Shown here piece by piece: positions 14,181 to 21,975 of a DNA stretch of 45,902 nucleotides (its first letter is position 1; each line of letters begins with the position of its first letter). The stretch comes from an uncultured Clostridia bacterium (GTDB lineage: Bacteria > Bacillota > Clostridia > Lachnospirales > CAG-274), in NCBI GenBank assembly GCA_947585865.1, contig CANPXH010000017.1, forward strand, positions 1 through 45,902, read 5' to 3'. The position numbers and the translations under genes are program-made. The notes under the pieces were generated by a model. It saw nothing but the letters and a program-made list of their open reading frames with translations, had not been told where the DNA came from and searched no databases.

Positions 14181-15771
14181 AACAGTATAAAACAAGTCCT
14201 TCTTGGCAATAATGCAAATATCAACAAATGTAAAAATTTGCAAAAAACAAGGAGGACTAAATTTATGTCAAAGGTATCAAAGGAATTATTAAGAAACTAC
14301 ATTAAGGAACAGAATTTCAAGTCATCAAATGATGTATTGGCAGCGATGAAAGAGATGTTTGCTGAGGTCTTGCAGGAGGCATTAGAGGCTGAAATGGACA
14401 CATATCTGGGTTATGACAAATATGACGTTTCCGAAAAAGCAATAGATAACAGCAGAAACGGATATTCCAAAAAGACAGTCAAAAGTGAACTTGGAGATGT
14501 TGAGTTAAATATGCCCAGAGACAGAAAAGGTGAATTTGAACCACAGATCGTTCCAAAGCATCAGCGAAATATCACAGGCTTGGACGAAAAAATACTTTCA
14601 CTCTATGCCAAAGGCATGACAACAACAGATATAAAGGAGCAGGTAAAGGAGCTTTACGATATTGAAATTTCAGCAGAAACAGTATCAAATATAACTAACA
14701 GAATAATGCCATTAGTAACTGAATGGCAGACAAGACCTCTTGAAAATACGTATTCCTTTGTGTTTATGGATGCTATACACTACAAGGTAAGAGAGGATAA
14801 GCAGATAGTTATAAAGGCTGCTTATGTTGTACTGGGTGTAAATATGGATGGTGAAAAGGAAGTACTTGGCATATGGATAGGTGCTAACGAGTCAAGCAAG
14901 TTCTGGCTTTCTGTACTCAACGACCTCAAGAACAGAGGTGTAGAAAAAGTGCTTATTTTCTGTGTTGATGGCTTAAAAGGTTTTAATGAGGCAATTTCTG
15001 CGGTTTATCCCTTTGCAAAAATACAGAAATGTATAGTTCATCAGATAAGAGCAAGCGTAAAATATATTCCTTATAAGGATAAGAAAGCATTTACTGCTGA
15101 CTTAAAGAAAATCTATGGTGCGGTAAACGAAGATGCTGCAACTGATGCCCTGATAGAGTTTAAGGAAAAATGGAGTTCTAAATATCCTAACGCGGTATCC
15201 GGCTGGGAAGAAAACTGGGATAATCTTATAACCTTCTTTGCATTCCCTGATTTCATCAGAAAAATTATGTATACTACCAATGTGATCGAAAGCCTTAACA
15301 GCCAGTTTAGAAAGATCACTAAAAACAAAAAAATATTTCCAACTGATGACAGCCTCCTTAAAATTCTGTACCTTGCTACAGAAAAGGTATCAAAGAAACG
15401 GACACGCAAGTATCCTGATTGGGATCTGGTTATCAATCAGCTGAAAATATTGTTTTCTGAAATATTGGAAAAGACTGCCTGAGGAAAACGGGGCTCTGCC
15501 CCGCACCCCGAGGTTTATCGCTTTGGTTTTCCCGAAATATTTCGTGCAAAACCACATAAACCGCTCAAGTTGCACCTCTGCATTGCTCTATCCTGTTTAT
15601 ATGGAAAAGCATAAATATTATTTCCGTTTTTGGGTAAAATATTCTTGCAGAGATATTTTCCAATGAATTTAATTGCGGCATCCGCTATCTGATGTGTCGA
15701 ATGCCGCAGAAAATACGATTTTTGCTTTATTTGTCAGAAGTTGTTGAATACACAGAAAAATTTAAAGTGCC
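14158..15771 (+). mobile_element. IS256-family insertion sequence
   Basis: A 1614-bp element with imperfect 23-bp terminal inverted repeats, one mutator-type transposase and an 8-bp target duplication, all standard for IS256. The 15483-15748 stretch after the transposase is non-coding. It contains a GGGGC/GCCCC hairpin at about 15490-15502 and a GCGGCAT/ATGCCGC hairpin near 15674-15706. The transposase is intact and the duplication perfect, so the insertion looks fairly recent. Confidence 0.9.
14265..15482 (+). CDS. IS256-family (mutator-type) transposase
   Basis: A 405-residue DDE transposase. Residues read as family signatures include MDTYLGYDKYD, NSRNGYSKKTVKSELG, MPRDRKGEFEPQIVPKHQR, then the catalytic region VFMDAIHYKVRE, FCVDGLKGFNEAISAVYP, and NVIESLNSQFRK with the Glu of the triad. 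The ATG at 14265 is chosen over the TTG at 14238 because AAGGAGGA lies eight bases upstream. Full length for the family, with no frameshift seen, so it is probably active. It is oriented opposite to the gene it interrupts. Confidence 0.95.
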   Translation: MSKVSKELLRNYIKEQNFKSSNDVLAAMKEMFAEVLQEALEAEMDTYLGYDKYDVSEKAIDNSRNGYSKKTVKSELGDVELNMPRDRKGEFEPQIVPKHQRNITGLDEKILSLYAKGMTTTDIKEQVKELYDIEISAETVSNITNRIMPLVTEWQTRPLENTYSFVFMDAIHYKVREDKQIVIKAAYVVLGVNMDGEKEVLGIWIGANESSKFWLSVLNDLKNRGVEKVLIFCVDGLKGFNEAISAVYPFAKIQKCIVHQIRASVKYIPYKDKKAFTADLKKIYGAVNEDAATDALIEFKEKWSSKYPNAVSGWEENWDNLITFFAFPDFIRKIMYTTNVIESLNSQFRKITKNKKIFPTDDSLLKILYLATEKVSKKRTRKYPDWDLVINQLKILFSEILEKTA

Positions 15772-15779
15772 TTATGTTG
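15749..15779 (-). repeat. Right inverted repeat and right target duplication of the IS256-family element
   Basis: The inverted repeat runs 15749-15771 and the duplicated TTATGTTG follows at 15772-15779. The pair with 14150-14180 fixes the element's borders to the base. Confidence 0.85.
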
Positions 15780-15898
15780 CTCATTTGTATAAATATATTA
15801 TCGGAACCTTTTTCCGATTGTAAATTATTTCATAATTTACTAAATTCACTTCGCTTTGCTCGTGAATTTTAATATAAACACCTCCACTGAAGTGTCGG

Positions 15899-15953
15899 TA
15901 ACTTATCCTCGCAGAAAATTCAAGCAAGCTTTATTTTCTGCGAGGATAAGTTA
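15899..15953. repeat. Long perfect inverted repeat (20-bp stem)
   Basis: TAACTTATCCTCGCAGAAAA at 15899-15918 is the exact reverse complement of 15934-15953, with a 15-base loop. It lies in a non-coding stretch (15785-16185) between the IS and the unknown genes. There is no T run after it on either strand, so it is not a standard terminator. Confidence 0.8.
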
Positions 15954-16015
15954 TATTTTCGGTAAAAGTCTTACAGTAATGTCTATATGGCATAGATATA
16001 ATGTAAAAATGGTAA

Positions 16016-16060
16016 ATTGGGAACACTTTGGAAAAGATTTCAGCAAAAAGTGTTCCCAAT
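16016..16060. repeat. Inverted repeat (14-bp stem)
   Basis: ATTGGGAACACTTT at 16016-16029 pairs perfectly with 16047-16060 across a 17-base loop. It lies about 60 bases after the 20-bp inverted repeat. Together they could be ends of a lost mobile element or folded RNA; neither is proven. Confidence 0.75.
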
Positions 16061-16186
16061 ATAAACATAAAACCGAAATTGTCAATAAAAGCGCAGAGCA
16101 AAAACATCCAAAATTCCGAAAGACAAAAACTCAAATTTTGGAGTTTGTAAGGCAAAAGTATTATATGAAATAATTCATTTCGCAAT

Positions 16187-16217
16187 AAAAAAGCACCTAC
16201 TATACAATGGGTGCTTA
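16187..16217 (-). terminator. Rho-independent terminator of the three-gene unknown cluster
   Basis: Read on the minus strand, AAGCACC pairs with GGTGCTT and is followed by TTTTT. It lies about 70 bases after the stop of the 16288-16863 gene. Confidence 0.78.
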
Positions 16218-16287
16218 GCTCATCAAACAATTAAGTAAACAATGCTTATTTAGTAAACTTATTCACATAAGGATAATTTATTCATAC

Positions 16288-16863
16288 CTATAATGATTGT
16301 ACACGTATATATATTTCTAATAATTTATCCATTGTTTTTTTGTAGTCTAATACTTCATCAACTTCTAAGTCAGCACGATTTTTACTAACATCTTTATCTT
16401 CTCTATATTTTGCTATTGTTAGGGGTAAGGTATTAATAAACTGCTTGGTTTCTTCATAATCATATTTTTGAGAATATGCTTTTCTTTTTGCTTTATATTC
16501 GAAAGTTTCTCTGATGTATCTTCTGCATATATAAGTAAACCAATCCGCAGTATCAAAAAATGCTCTATATTCATGTCCAAAAGCTTTTTTGATATTATCT
16601 AAAATATATGCCTGCATATCCATATTATTTGCTTGCACATCTGTATTATTATGGTTTTTTTGTGTTAATCCAAAAATTCGCATTAGATGGTCATAAGCAT
16701 CTCGATGCTCTTTTAATGGTTGTAAAAAAGCAACACCTTGTTCAGATATTTCCTCTGCAAGTAACAAATAATGTTTAGTATGCATATGAACCTTACTTAT
16801 ATTATCAAAATACGTAGCTATTTCAGGTTTACTTAAGATCTCTAAAATTTCATTTTGAGTCAT
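16288..16863 (-). CDS. Hypothetical protein, 191 residues
   Basis: A soluble, mostly helical protein with no recognised family. It has a long N-terminal helix (MTQNEILEILSKPEIATYF), a middle segment with HEYRAFFDTADWFTYICRRYIRETF, and a charged C-terminal helix. The start at 16863 is supported by TAGGAGA six bases upstream; an upstream in-frame ATG at 16902 overlaps the previous gene and lacks such a site. It ends a three-gene minus-strand cluster with a shared promoter and terminator. AT-rich composition and lack of known relatives suggest an acquired module. Confidence 0.65.
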   Translation of the reverse strand: MTQNEILEILSKPEIATYFDNISKVHMHTKHYLLLAEEISEQGVAFLQPLKEHRDAYDHLMRIFGLTQKNHNNTDVQANNMDMQAYILDNIKKAFGHEYRAFFDTADWFTYICRRYIRETFEYKAKRKAYSQKYDYEETKQFINTLPLTIAKYREDKDVSKNRADLEVDEVLDYKKTMDKLLEIYIRVQSL

Positions 16864-16873
16864 TTGATTTCTC

Positions 16874-17170
16874 CTACTTACAATTCTTTGAATATTCTTC
16901 ATCCTTCATAAAATTAAAAGACTCATAACCCATAACTTTATTCTGTGCAAGTCTCCACGAACCTCTTGTTGACAAGGATATAGAGGATACAAATTCTATA
17001 TTTTCAATGGATAAATTTTTAAAGCTAATATCTGTATAACTGGCAGAGTTGTCGGAAAAAGGAATATTTTTCCCCTTTGCGGCTTTCTTTTGGGAGGCTT
17101 TATAAATTATTTCTCCTAAAATAAAGGTTAATGTTAATAATGTTAAAATCCAAGTTATTATAAAAATCAT
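16874..17170 (-). CDS. Small single-span membrane protein, unknown
   Basis: 98 residues. An N-terminal membrane segment (IITWILTLLTLTFILGEII) is followed by a short basic stretch and a polar domain (SFKNLSIENIEFVSSISLS). The basic residues after the span place the C-terminal part in the cytoplasm. RBS GGAGGAAC. Ten bases separate it from the next gene, and 15 from the previous one. No function can be assigned. Confidence 0.6.
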   Translation of the reverse strand: MIFIITWILTLLTLTFILGEIIYKASQKKAAKGKNIPFSDNSASYTDISFKNLSIENIEFVSSISLSTRGSWRLAQNKVMGYESFNFMKDEEYSKNCK

Positions 17171-17185
17171 ATATTGTTCCTCCGC

Positions 17186-17578
17186 CTAATATTTGCCGTT
17201 TCGGTATAGGATATATAGTTCTATTAGATAATGCAATATGGGAATGCTTAAAAAAACAGAACATATAATTACTCCCCATATAGAAGATAGCTTTAGTGAA
17301 TACCCTGATATGTAAATTATGGATATAATGACACATATTAATCCACCAAATAAAGATGCTGCTTGAAAAATAGTTATTGTTTTATTAAAACCTTTAAGAA
17401 AACTATAAGCATCATACATATTATTAACGCTTTGTAAGAATACTGCAAGATAAAATGTTCCATATGTATCGTGAATTCCACACCAAAGAGGTATTACTGT
17501 AGTAATAATCATAAGTACTATTTTACCACAGCATCCTCGAAAATCCCATGGCAAATTTTTTCCTTTTGAAGTAGACAT
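17186..17578 (-). CDS. Small multi-span membrane protein, unknown
   Basis: 130 residues with about four hydrophobic segments (IVLMIITTVIPLWCGI, TFYLAVFLQSV, AASLFGGLICVIISIIYI, IWGVIICSVFLSIPIL). No family was recognised. It is first in the cluster, 82 bases after a good promoter on the same strand. TAGGAGTG lies about 12 bases before the ATG, slightly far. Clusters of small membrane proteins plus one soluble protein in a mobile island can be defence, toxin-immunity or transport modules, but nothing here decides between them. Confidence 0.6.
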   Translation of the reverse strand: MSTSKGKNLPWDFRGCCGKIVLMIITTVIPLWCGIHDTYGTFYLAVFLQSVNNMYDAYSFLKGFNKTITIFQAASLFGGLICVIISIIYISGYSLKLSSIWGVIICSVFLSIPILHYLIELYILYRNGKY

Positions 17579-17659
17579 TATTATTTACTTTCACTCCTAA
17601 AATTTAAAAAGTATACATTTTGTTTCAAATAAAATATACCTTTTACAAATAATGTCTTA

Positions 17660-17688
17660 ATTATACTTATTATTACAACATTTTACAA
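17660..17688 (-). promoter_or_regulatory. Predicted sigma-A promoter for the three-gene cluster
   Basis: On the minus strand, a -35 TTGTAA (17683-17688), a 17-base spacer and a perfect -10 TATAAT (17660-17665) lie about 80 bases before the first gene. Confidence 0.6.
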
Positions 17689-17689
17689 T

Positions 17690-18240
17690 TTACATTATCA
17701 ACAAAATTACAATATGTTTTTTGTAAATAATGTATTATAATTATATAATAATTATATATAGAAAGAATGAAAAAATTTGTTGTATTGTATAATTATTATT
17801 AAGTTTTTATAGGAATTTTTTACAACTATTTGACAAATATTTTACTTTTGAATATTATAATATAAAAAAGTGCGACAATGTGTGACATTTATTTCCTCCT
17901 CCCTACCAAAAGCACAGAAACACGCTCCACCACATCATCGCTCAATACTTGGCATAGCCTTTATCCCTGCTGTCGAAAGTCTCCGAATACCTTTGCCAAA
18001 TCTAATATTTGGCGGTGTTTATTACTTTGGGAGGTCGGCTCATATTTGTATTTAGATCGTTTTGGGAAAACGGACAAAGGACTAATGCCTTGAGATATTG
18101 CATAAACATATCAGTATTGAAAAAATACGATCAGAAAAATAAGGCCGATGTTTTTTATACCACCAATCGCATTTTGTATTAAACACAATTTACTGCAGCA
18201 GAAAATGTTTGCGCCGTTATCTTTGACGTTTGTGTTATTT
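17690..18240. other. AT-rich intergenic stretch with no supported gene
   Basis: 17690-17870 is extremely AT-rich. 17870-18093 is richer in GC and has two overlapping short open frames on the plus strand. Neither has a ribosome site or recognisable family, so it may be the remnant of an old gene or insertion. 18100-18240 holds nothing I can name. Confidence 0.5.
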
Positions 18241-18241
18241 G

Positions 18242-18270
18242 ATTGATTTGTTTTTTTGATATGATATAAT
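18242..18270 (+). promoter_or_regulatory. Predicted sigma-A promoter upstream of the candidate leader RNA
   Basis: A TTGATT (18242-18247), a 17-base spacer and a perfect TATAAT (18265-18270). Transcription would start near 18277, leaving a leader of about 220 bases before the zinc-ribbon gene. Confidence 0.65.
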
Positions 18271-18280
18271 TATATAGTAA

Positions 18281-18440
18281 TAACCTAGGTAAAAGGATGT
18301 GCAAGTGTGCCGAAACGGCACAAGGATAAAAGCAAAAACACATATAGGATGTAACTGGCTTAAGTGAAAAGTCAAGGCTGTCATTTCTCTTGATGTTCCG
18401 GGGATGGAGCCAGCTGAAAAGGGCTTTCATGCACATAAAC
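18281..18440 (+). ncRNA. Candidate structured leader RNA, family not recognised
   Basis: Several helices nest properly. TGTGCA (18298-18303) pairs with TGCACA (18430-18435) as a closing stem. TGTGCCG-AAA-CGGCACA forms a hairpin at 18306-18322. CTGGCT (18355) pairs with AGCCAG (18408). TCAAG (18372) pairs with CTTGA (18389) inside that arm. GGATGT recurs at 18295 and 18347 in predicted joining regions. The layout resembles a riboswitch or other cis-acting RNA ahead of 18500. I checked it by eye against common classes (TPP, SAM, cobalamin, c-di-GMP, c-di-AMP, T-box, glycine) and saw no match. Confidence 0.5.
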
Positions 18441-18499
18441 ACAGCAAATATCATATATGTTTTTTTGCAGCATAAATATTTTGCAAGGAGCGATCGAAT

Positions 18500-18688
18500 A
18501 TGAGAAAATGTTTAAGATGCGGAGCAGAAATGCAGGAGGATTTTACATTTACGGGCGGCGGCGGTAATGTGCTGCGTGCAAGGGGAATAAGCCTTAAAGC
18601 TGTATATACCAAGGCTGCGGTATGTTTTGAATGCGGTGAAGTATCTATCTACATAGACGACAAGGCTATTGAGAAAATAAAAAAATAG
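18500..18688 (+). CDS. Small zinc-ribbon protein
   Basis: A 62-residue protein with two CxxC pairs, CLRCG near the N-terminus and CFECG near residue 45, separated by a variable loop with GGGGN. This is a compact zinc ribbon common in Clostridia, often called a nucleic-acid-binding protein without proof. CAAGGAG lies 8-10 bases before the ATG. It is preceded by a long, possibly structured leader and followed after 41 bases by a 49-residue gene, probably in the same transcript. Confidence 0.75.
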   Translation: MRKCLRCGAEMQEDFTFTGGGGNVLRARGISLKAVYTKAAVCFECGEVSIYIDDKAIEKIKK

Positions 18689-18729
18689 CCGTTACATCAT
18701 TGGCGGATACCAATAGGGAGGTGTGACTT

Positions 18730-18879
18730 GTGGATATATTGGATTTTATACGTGAAAAATTTTCGCAGGATTATGCCGTGGAAACGGTACTCCATTTGGT
18801 TATGGGAGAATATGACTTATCCGAGGAAGAAGCCTTTGGCAATATAAAAGAATATTTTGATATTATTGAAAATGTATAG
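18730..18879 (+). CDS. Small hypothetical protein, 49 residues
   Basis: A GTG start at 18730, with AGGGAGGTG just upstream, opens a 49-residue acidic helical protein: MDILDFIREKFSQDYAVETV and on to FDIIENV. No family was recognised. Strong ribosome site, sensible amino-acid composition and position between the zinc-ribbon gene and a terminator support a real gene. It could be a small partner of the zinc-ribbon protein. Confidence 0.6.
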   Translation: MDILDFIREKFSQDYAVETVLHLVMGEYDLSEEEAFGNIKEYFDIIENV

Positions 18880-18893
18880 TATCGGAACAATAA

Positions 18894-18934
18894 AAAAATG
18901 CCGTTTGAAATTTAAATAATTTGACGGCATTTTT
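18894..18934. terminator. Bidirectional terminator between convergent units
   Basis: AAAAATGCCGT at 18894-18904 pairs with ACGGCATTTTT at 18924-18934, giving an A run before and a T run after the stem. It can serve the plus-strand pair ending at 18879 and the minus-strand operon ending at 18987. Confidence 0.85.
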
Positions 18935-18986
18935 TAGTGGTATTTTTTGATTTTATCTGCGCTTTTGACTGAAAAGCAAAGTGCTT

Positions 18987-19802
18987 TTATTCTATTGTTA
19001 TTGTGCCGGTGATCTCTCCCGTATTGCCCAATACATCTGTGGCAAAATATTTCACGGTATATTTGCCTTTTTTCTGCGGATGGATATTATATGCAAGGTC
19101 ATAATGGATATTATTATTTGCGGTATCGAAGGCTGTAACTCCGCAGCGCACGACCTCTGCAAGCTTTTCCGATGTGAGTCCGTCGGCTTTTACTCTTTTG
19201 TGGAGCGCTATATAATTAAATTTTACGCCTTCGTTTTTCCACGGATTGTCGGGATTTGGATCGGTCGGATCCCAATTTGGATATGGGGCAGTGCTTCCCA
19301 GCTTTATGGCTTTTGGCCTTTCAAGGGGATCTTGTCCTTTATCTGTAATGGTTACTTGAGTGCCCAATGAGCAGTTGTCGTATATCCATTTTGCATCTGC
19401 CGCCGTAAGCCTTATGCAGCCCATAGATGCGGCTCTTCCCAATTGATTGTATCCTGCCGTATCAAGCGTGTCGGGGCTTTGCTTTTTGTAATATACGGAG
19501 TGGAAAAGTATATGTCCGTTTATCCTTGTGGCATACTGGCCGTATACATTTCCGAATAAAAGCCGCCATACATATTTGTCCTCTGTTTTGAATGTGCCGG
19601 AAGGCGTAGAGTTATTGCTGCCAACAGAGCATATCATTGCCTTAAAGGGCTTGTATTCTCCTTTTTCATCGGCCTTGTACACCGTTACGCAATTGGTGGA
19701 TTTATTCACCGTGATCCTGTATGGATATGTGTCTGCATGAGCGCAGCTAATATAAACAAGGCACATCATTGCAGCCATAAGCATTGCTGCGATTTTTTTC
19801 AT
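18987..19802 (-). CDS. Secreted L,D-transpeptidase (YkuD family)
   Basis: About 271 residues with an N-terminal signal peptide (MKKIAAMLMAAMMCLVYISC). L,D-transpeptidases form 3-3 peptidoglycan cross-links or anchor proteins to the wall. The YkuD catalytic block is clear: HILFHS, then ASMGCIRLTAADAKWIYDN with the nucleophile Cys near residue 129. A C-terminal region of about 90 residues, ending GKYTVKYFATDVLGNTGEI, looks like an Ig-like extracellular domain. The start at 19802 is preferred because AAAGGA lies ten bases upstream; an ATG at 19811 overlaps the stop of thiN. It is the last gene of the long minus-strand operon. Confidence 0.9.
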   Translation of the reverse strand: MKKIAAMLMAAMMCLVYISCAHADTYPYRITVNKSTNCVTVYKADEKGEYKPFKAMICSVGSNNSTPSGTFKTEDKYVWRLLFGNVYGQYATRINGHILFHSVYYKKQSPDTLDTAGYNQLGRAASMGCIRLTAADAKWIYDNCSLGTQVTITDKGQDPLERPKAIKLGSTAPYPNWDPTDPNPDNPWKNEGVKFNYIALHKRVKADGLTSEKLAEVVRCGVTAFDTANNNIHYDLAYNIHPQKKGKYTVKYFATDVLGNTGEITGTITIE

Positions 19803-19807
19803 ATGTA

Positions 19808-20440
19808 TCATTCCTTTGACATTATAACGATAAGTATACCGCTTTTTACAGATATGACTGCCTTTTCCGCTGTCATAACATTGCTTATTCCCAAAGAAGA
19901 GCCTACAGTCATCGTTCTGTTGTAAAGAGGATACTCAAGATTTTGCGTTTCTATTCCCGTTACCTCTGTTGTAAGAGGTATGAGTGATATCGTTTGGCCT
20001 ATATCTCCCGTTATTTCTATGGCGTTTTCCACAAGGGTTATTATATTGTGTTCATCCAAGAGATATGTTCTTACGCCTTGCCGTATTGTATTTATGAGTA
20101 TGTGTACGTTTGCAAGGCTGTGGTCGAAGCGGGTACCCAAGCCGCCTACGATATATATTTCATCGGTGTCCTTTTCCAAGGCGGCATTTAAGGCTATTTC
20201 CATATCGGTCATATCCTTTTTGCGGGGATAATCTGTTTTTACGACTCCCAGCTCTTCATAAAATGCCACATCCTTGCTGTTTGCGGAATCGAAATCTCCA
20301 ACCATTATATTGGGGGTTATCATCATTGCTCTGCAATGGCGAAGACCTCCGTCGCAGGCTATGATATAAGCGTCATCGAAATATTCCCTGACTATGTTGT
20401 AATTGCTTATGCTTCCGTTTCCTATTATGATCGTTCTCAT
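19808..20440 (-). CDS. thiN: Thiamine diphosphokinase
   Basis: A 210-residue enzyme that pyrophosphorylates thiamine to thiamine diphosphate. Signatures: IIACDGGLRHC near residue 32, MVGDFDSA near residue 47, TDYPRKKDMTDMEIAL near 75, and GGLGTRFDHSLANV near 100. Length and motif order are normal for the bacterial family. It overlaps rpe by four bases (ATGA), the usual arrangement at this Firmicutes locus. Confidence 0.95.
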   Translation of the reverse strand: MRTIIIGNGSISNYNIVREYFDDAYIIACDGGLRHCRAMMITPNIMVGDFDSANSKDVAFYEELGVVKTDYPRKKDMTDMEIALNAALEKDTDEIYIVGGLGTRFDHSLANVHILINTIRQGVRTYLLDEHNIITLVENAIEITGDIGQTISLIPLTTEVTGIETQNLEYPLYNRTMTVGSSLGISNVMTAEKAVISVKSGILIVIMSKE

Positions 20441-21111
20441 TGGTCTACCTCATATCTTTTCATTACGGCGTTGAATTTTTGTATTTCCCTTGCCGCATCC
20501 TTGGCTCCGAATATGGCTGAGCCTGCCACTATAACATTGGCGCCTGCATCAAGAGGCTTTGTAACGTTGTCTGCATTTATGCCTCCGTCTATCTCTATAT
20601 CGTAGTTCAAGCCGTTTTTGGCTCTGTATTCGGCAAGACCCTCCACATTCCCAAGGGTTTTTTCGATAAAGCTTTGACCGCCGAAGCCGGGCTCTACGCT
20701 CATTACCAAGAACATATCCGCATATTCGCAAAGATCGAGGACCTCCTTGTATGATGTATTTGGCTTTACGGTGACAGCAGGGATCTTCCCCATGGCTCTT
20801 ATTTCCTTGAGGATGGCTTTTTTATCGCCTTCCGCCTCATAATGAATGTTTATTATATCGGAGCCTGCCTCGGCAAAAGCCTTTATATACTTTTCAGGCC
20901 GGCTTATCATAAGATGTACGTCAAGCACAAGGTCCGTACACTGTCTTATGCTTTTGACAACAGGCACGCCTATGGATATATTGGGCACGAAATGTCCGTC
21001 CATAACATCGATGTGCAAATATTTTGTATCGTTTTCCTCACAAATTTTTATGTCTCTTTCCAGTCTTGCAAAATCGGCCGAAAGAAGTGAAGGTGACAAT
21101 ATGTATTTCAT
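20437..21111 (-). CDS. rpe: Ribulose-phosphate 3-epimerase
   Basis: A 224-residue TIM-barrel enzyme of the pentose phosphate pathway that interconverts ribulose-5-phosphate and xylulose-5-phosphate. Family signatures: LSPSLLSADFARL at the start, HIDVMDGHFVPNISIG near residue 34, LDVHLMI, MSVEPGFGGQSFI near 138 and DGGINADN near 176. Full length. Overlaps rsgA by four bases and thiN by four bases, so translation is coupled. Confidence 0.96.
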   Translation of the reverse strand: MKYILSPSLLSADFARLERDIKICEENDTKYLHIDVMDGHFVPNISIGVPVVKSIRQCTDLVLDVHLMISRPEKYIKAFAEAGSDIINIHYEAEGDKKAILKEIRAMGKIPAVTVKPNTSYKEVLDLCEYADMFLVMSVEPGFGGQSFIEKTLGNVEGLAEYRAKNGLNYDIEIDGGINADNVTKPLDAGANVIVAGSAIFGAKDAAREIQKFNAVMKRYEVDQ

Positions 21112-21968
21112 TTTAAGCTCCTTAGTTCGTTATACAGATATACAAATCTGTCATATCTTTCCTGTGGTATTGTTTTTCCTACCTTCTCTTTTATGGCGCA
21201 ATCAGGCTCGTGTATGTGAGCGCAGTCTGCAAATCGGCATTTGCCTATATATTCCTTGAATTCTCTGAAAAAATATTGAAGCTCATCGGGCTTTAAATTT
21301 CCCAAATACAAGGATGTGAATCCCGGAGAATCCACAATATACGTATCTTCTCCGGCGTCTATAAGCTCTACCTGTCTTGTGGTATGCTTTCCTCTCTCTA
21401 TCTTGCGGCTTATTTCTCCTGTCTGCCTGTTGCTTTGGGGTATTATGCGATTTATAAGAGAAGATTTTCCCACTCCGGAGGGTCCTGCAAATACGGATAC
21501 CTTTCCTTTGAGCATACCTTTGAGCTCATCTATGCCGCTGTTTTCCTCGGCTGATGTAAAGACAACGGGATATGCGCCGTATATTTTCTTTATGTTGCTT
21601 TTGTCTTGAGCAAGGTCGCTTTTATTTATGCAGATAATGACTTCGGGAATGCTTCTTTCCTCGGCCAGCACAAGAAATCTGTCCAAAATATCCATATTTA
21701 TATTGGGGCTTGCCGCCGCAAATGTAATAACGGCACAGTCTATATTTGCCACTTTTGGCCTTATGAGTATGTTTTTTCTTTCCTCGATAGTATCGAGAGC
21801 GCCTTTTCTGTTTTTCCTGTCCAGTACAGTAAATGTAACGAAATCTCCCGTTGTGGGAGTTATCCTGTCTTTTCTGAATTTTCCTCTTGCGCTGCATTCA
21901 TATACAAGGCCGTTGGCGGCTATATAGTATAGTCCGCCAACGCCTTTGATTATTCTGCCTTTGTTCAT
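21108..21968 (-). CDS. rsgA: Ribosome small-subunit-dependent GTPase A
   Basis: A 286-residue circularly permuted GTPase that checks late 30S ribosome assembly. The OB-fold start (VYECSARGKFRKD, PTTGDFV) is followed by the permuted G motifs: NKSD (G4) near residue 117, GPSGVGKSSLIN (G1) near 163, DSPGFTSL (G3) near 215, and a zinc-binding C-terminal region CRFADCAHIHEPDC. All expected parts are present. It lies 7 bases after the PASTA kinase gene, a conserved neighbour in Firmicutes. RBS AGGAGC. Confidence 0.95.
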   Translation of the reverse strand: MNKGRIIKGVGGLYYIAANGLVYECSARGKFRKDRITPTTGDFVTFTVLDRKNRKGALDTIEERKNILIRPKVANIDCAVITFAAASPNINMDILDRFLVLAEERSIPEVIICINKSDLAQDKSNIKKIYGAYPVVFTSAEENSGIDELKGMLKGKVSVFAGPSGVGKSSLINRIIPQSNRQTGEISRKIERGKHTTRQVELIDAGEDTYIVDSPGFTSLYLGNLKPDELQYFFREFKEYIGKCRFADCAHIHEPDCAIKEKVGKTIPQERYDRFVYLYNELRSLK

Positions 21969-21975
21969 ATAGCTC

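Noticed and set aside
14158..14243. N-terminal extension of the DUF6232-like frame into the IS (MQIFTFVDIC...)
   Set aside because: It is IS sequence read on the other strand; the exact target duplication shows the original start lay on the far side of the element.
15856..16173. A 105-residue plus-strand open frame
   Set aside because: It spans both long inverted repeats, has no convincing family match, and its codons follow the hairpin arms; treated as non-coding.
17870..18093. Two overlapping 61- and 71-residue plus-strand frames
   Set aside because: No ribosome site and no recognisable family; possibly a decayed gene, too weak to call.
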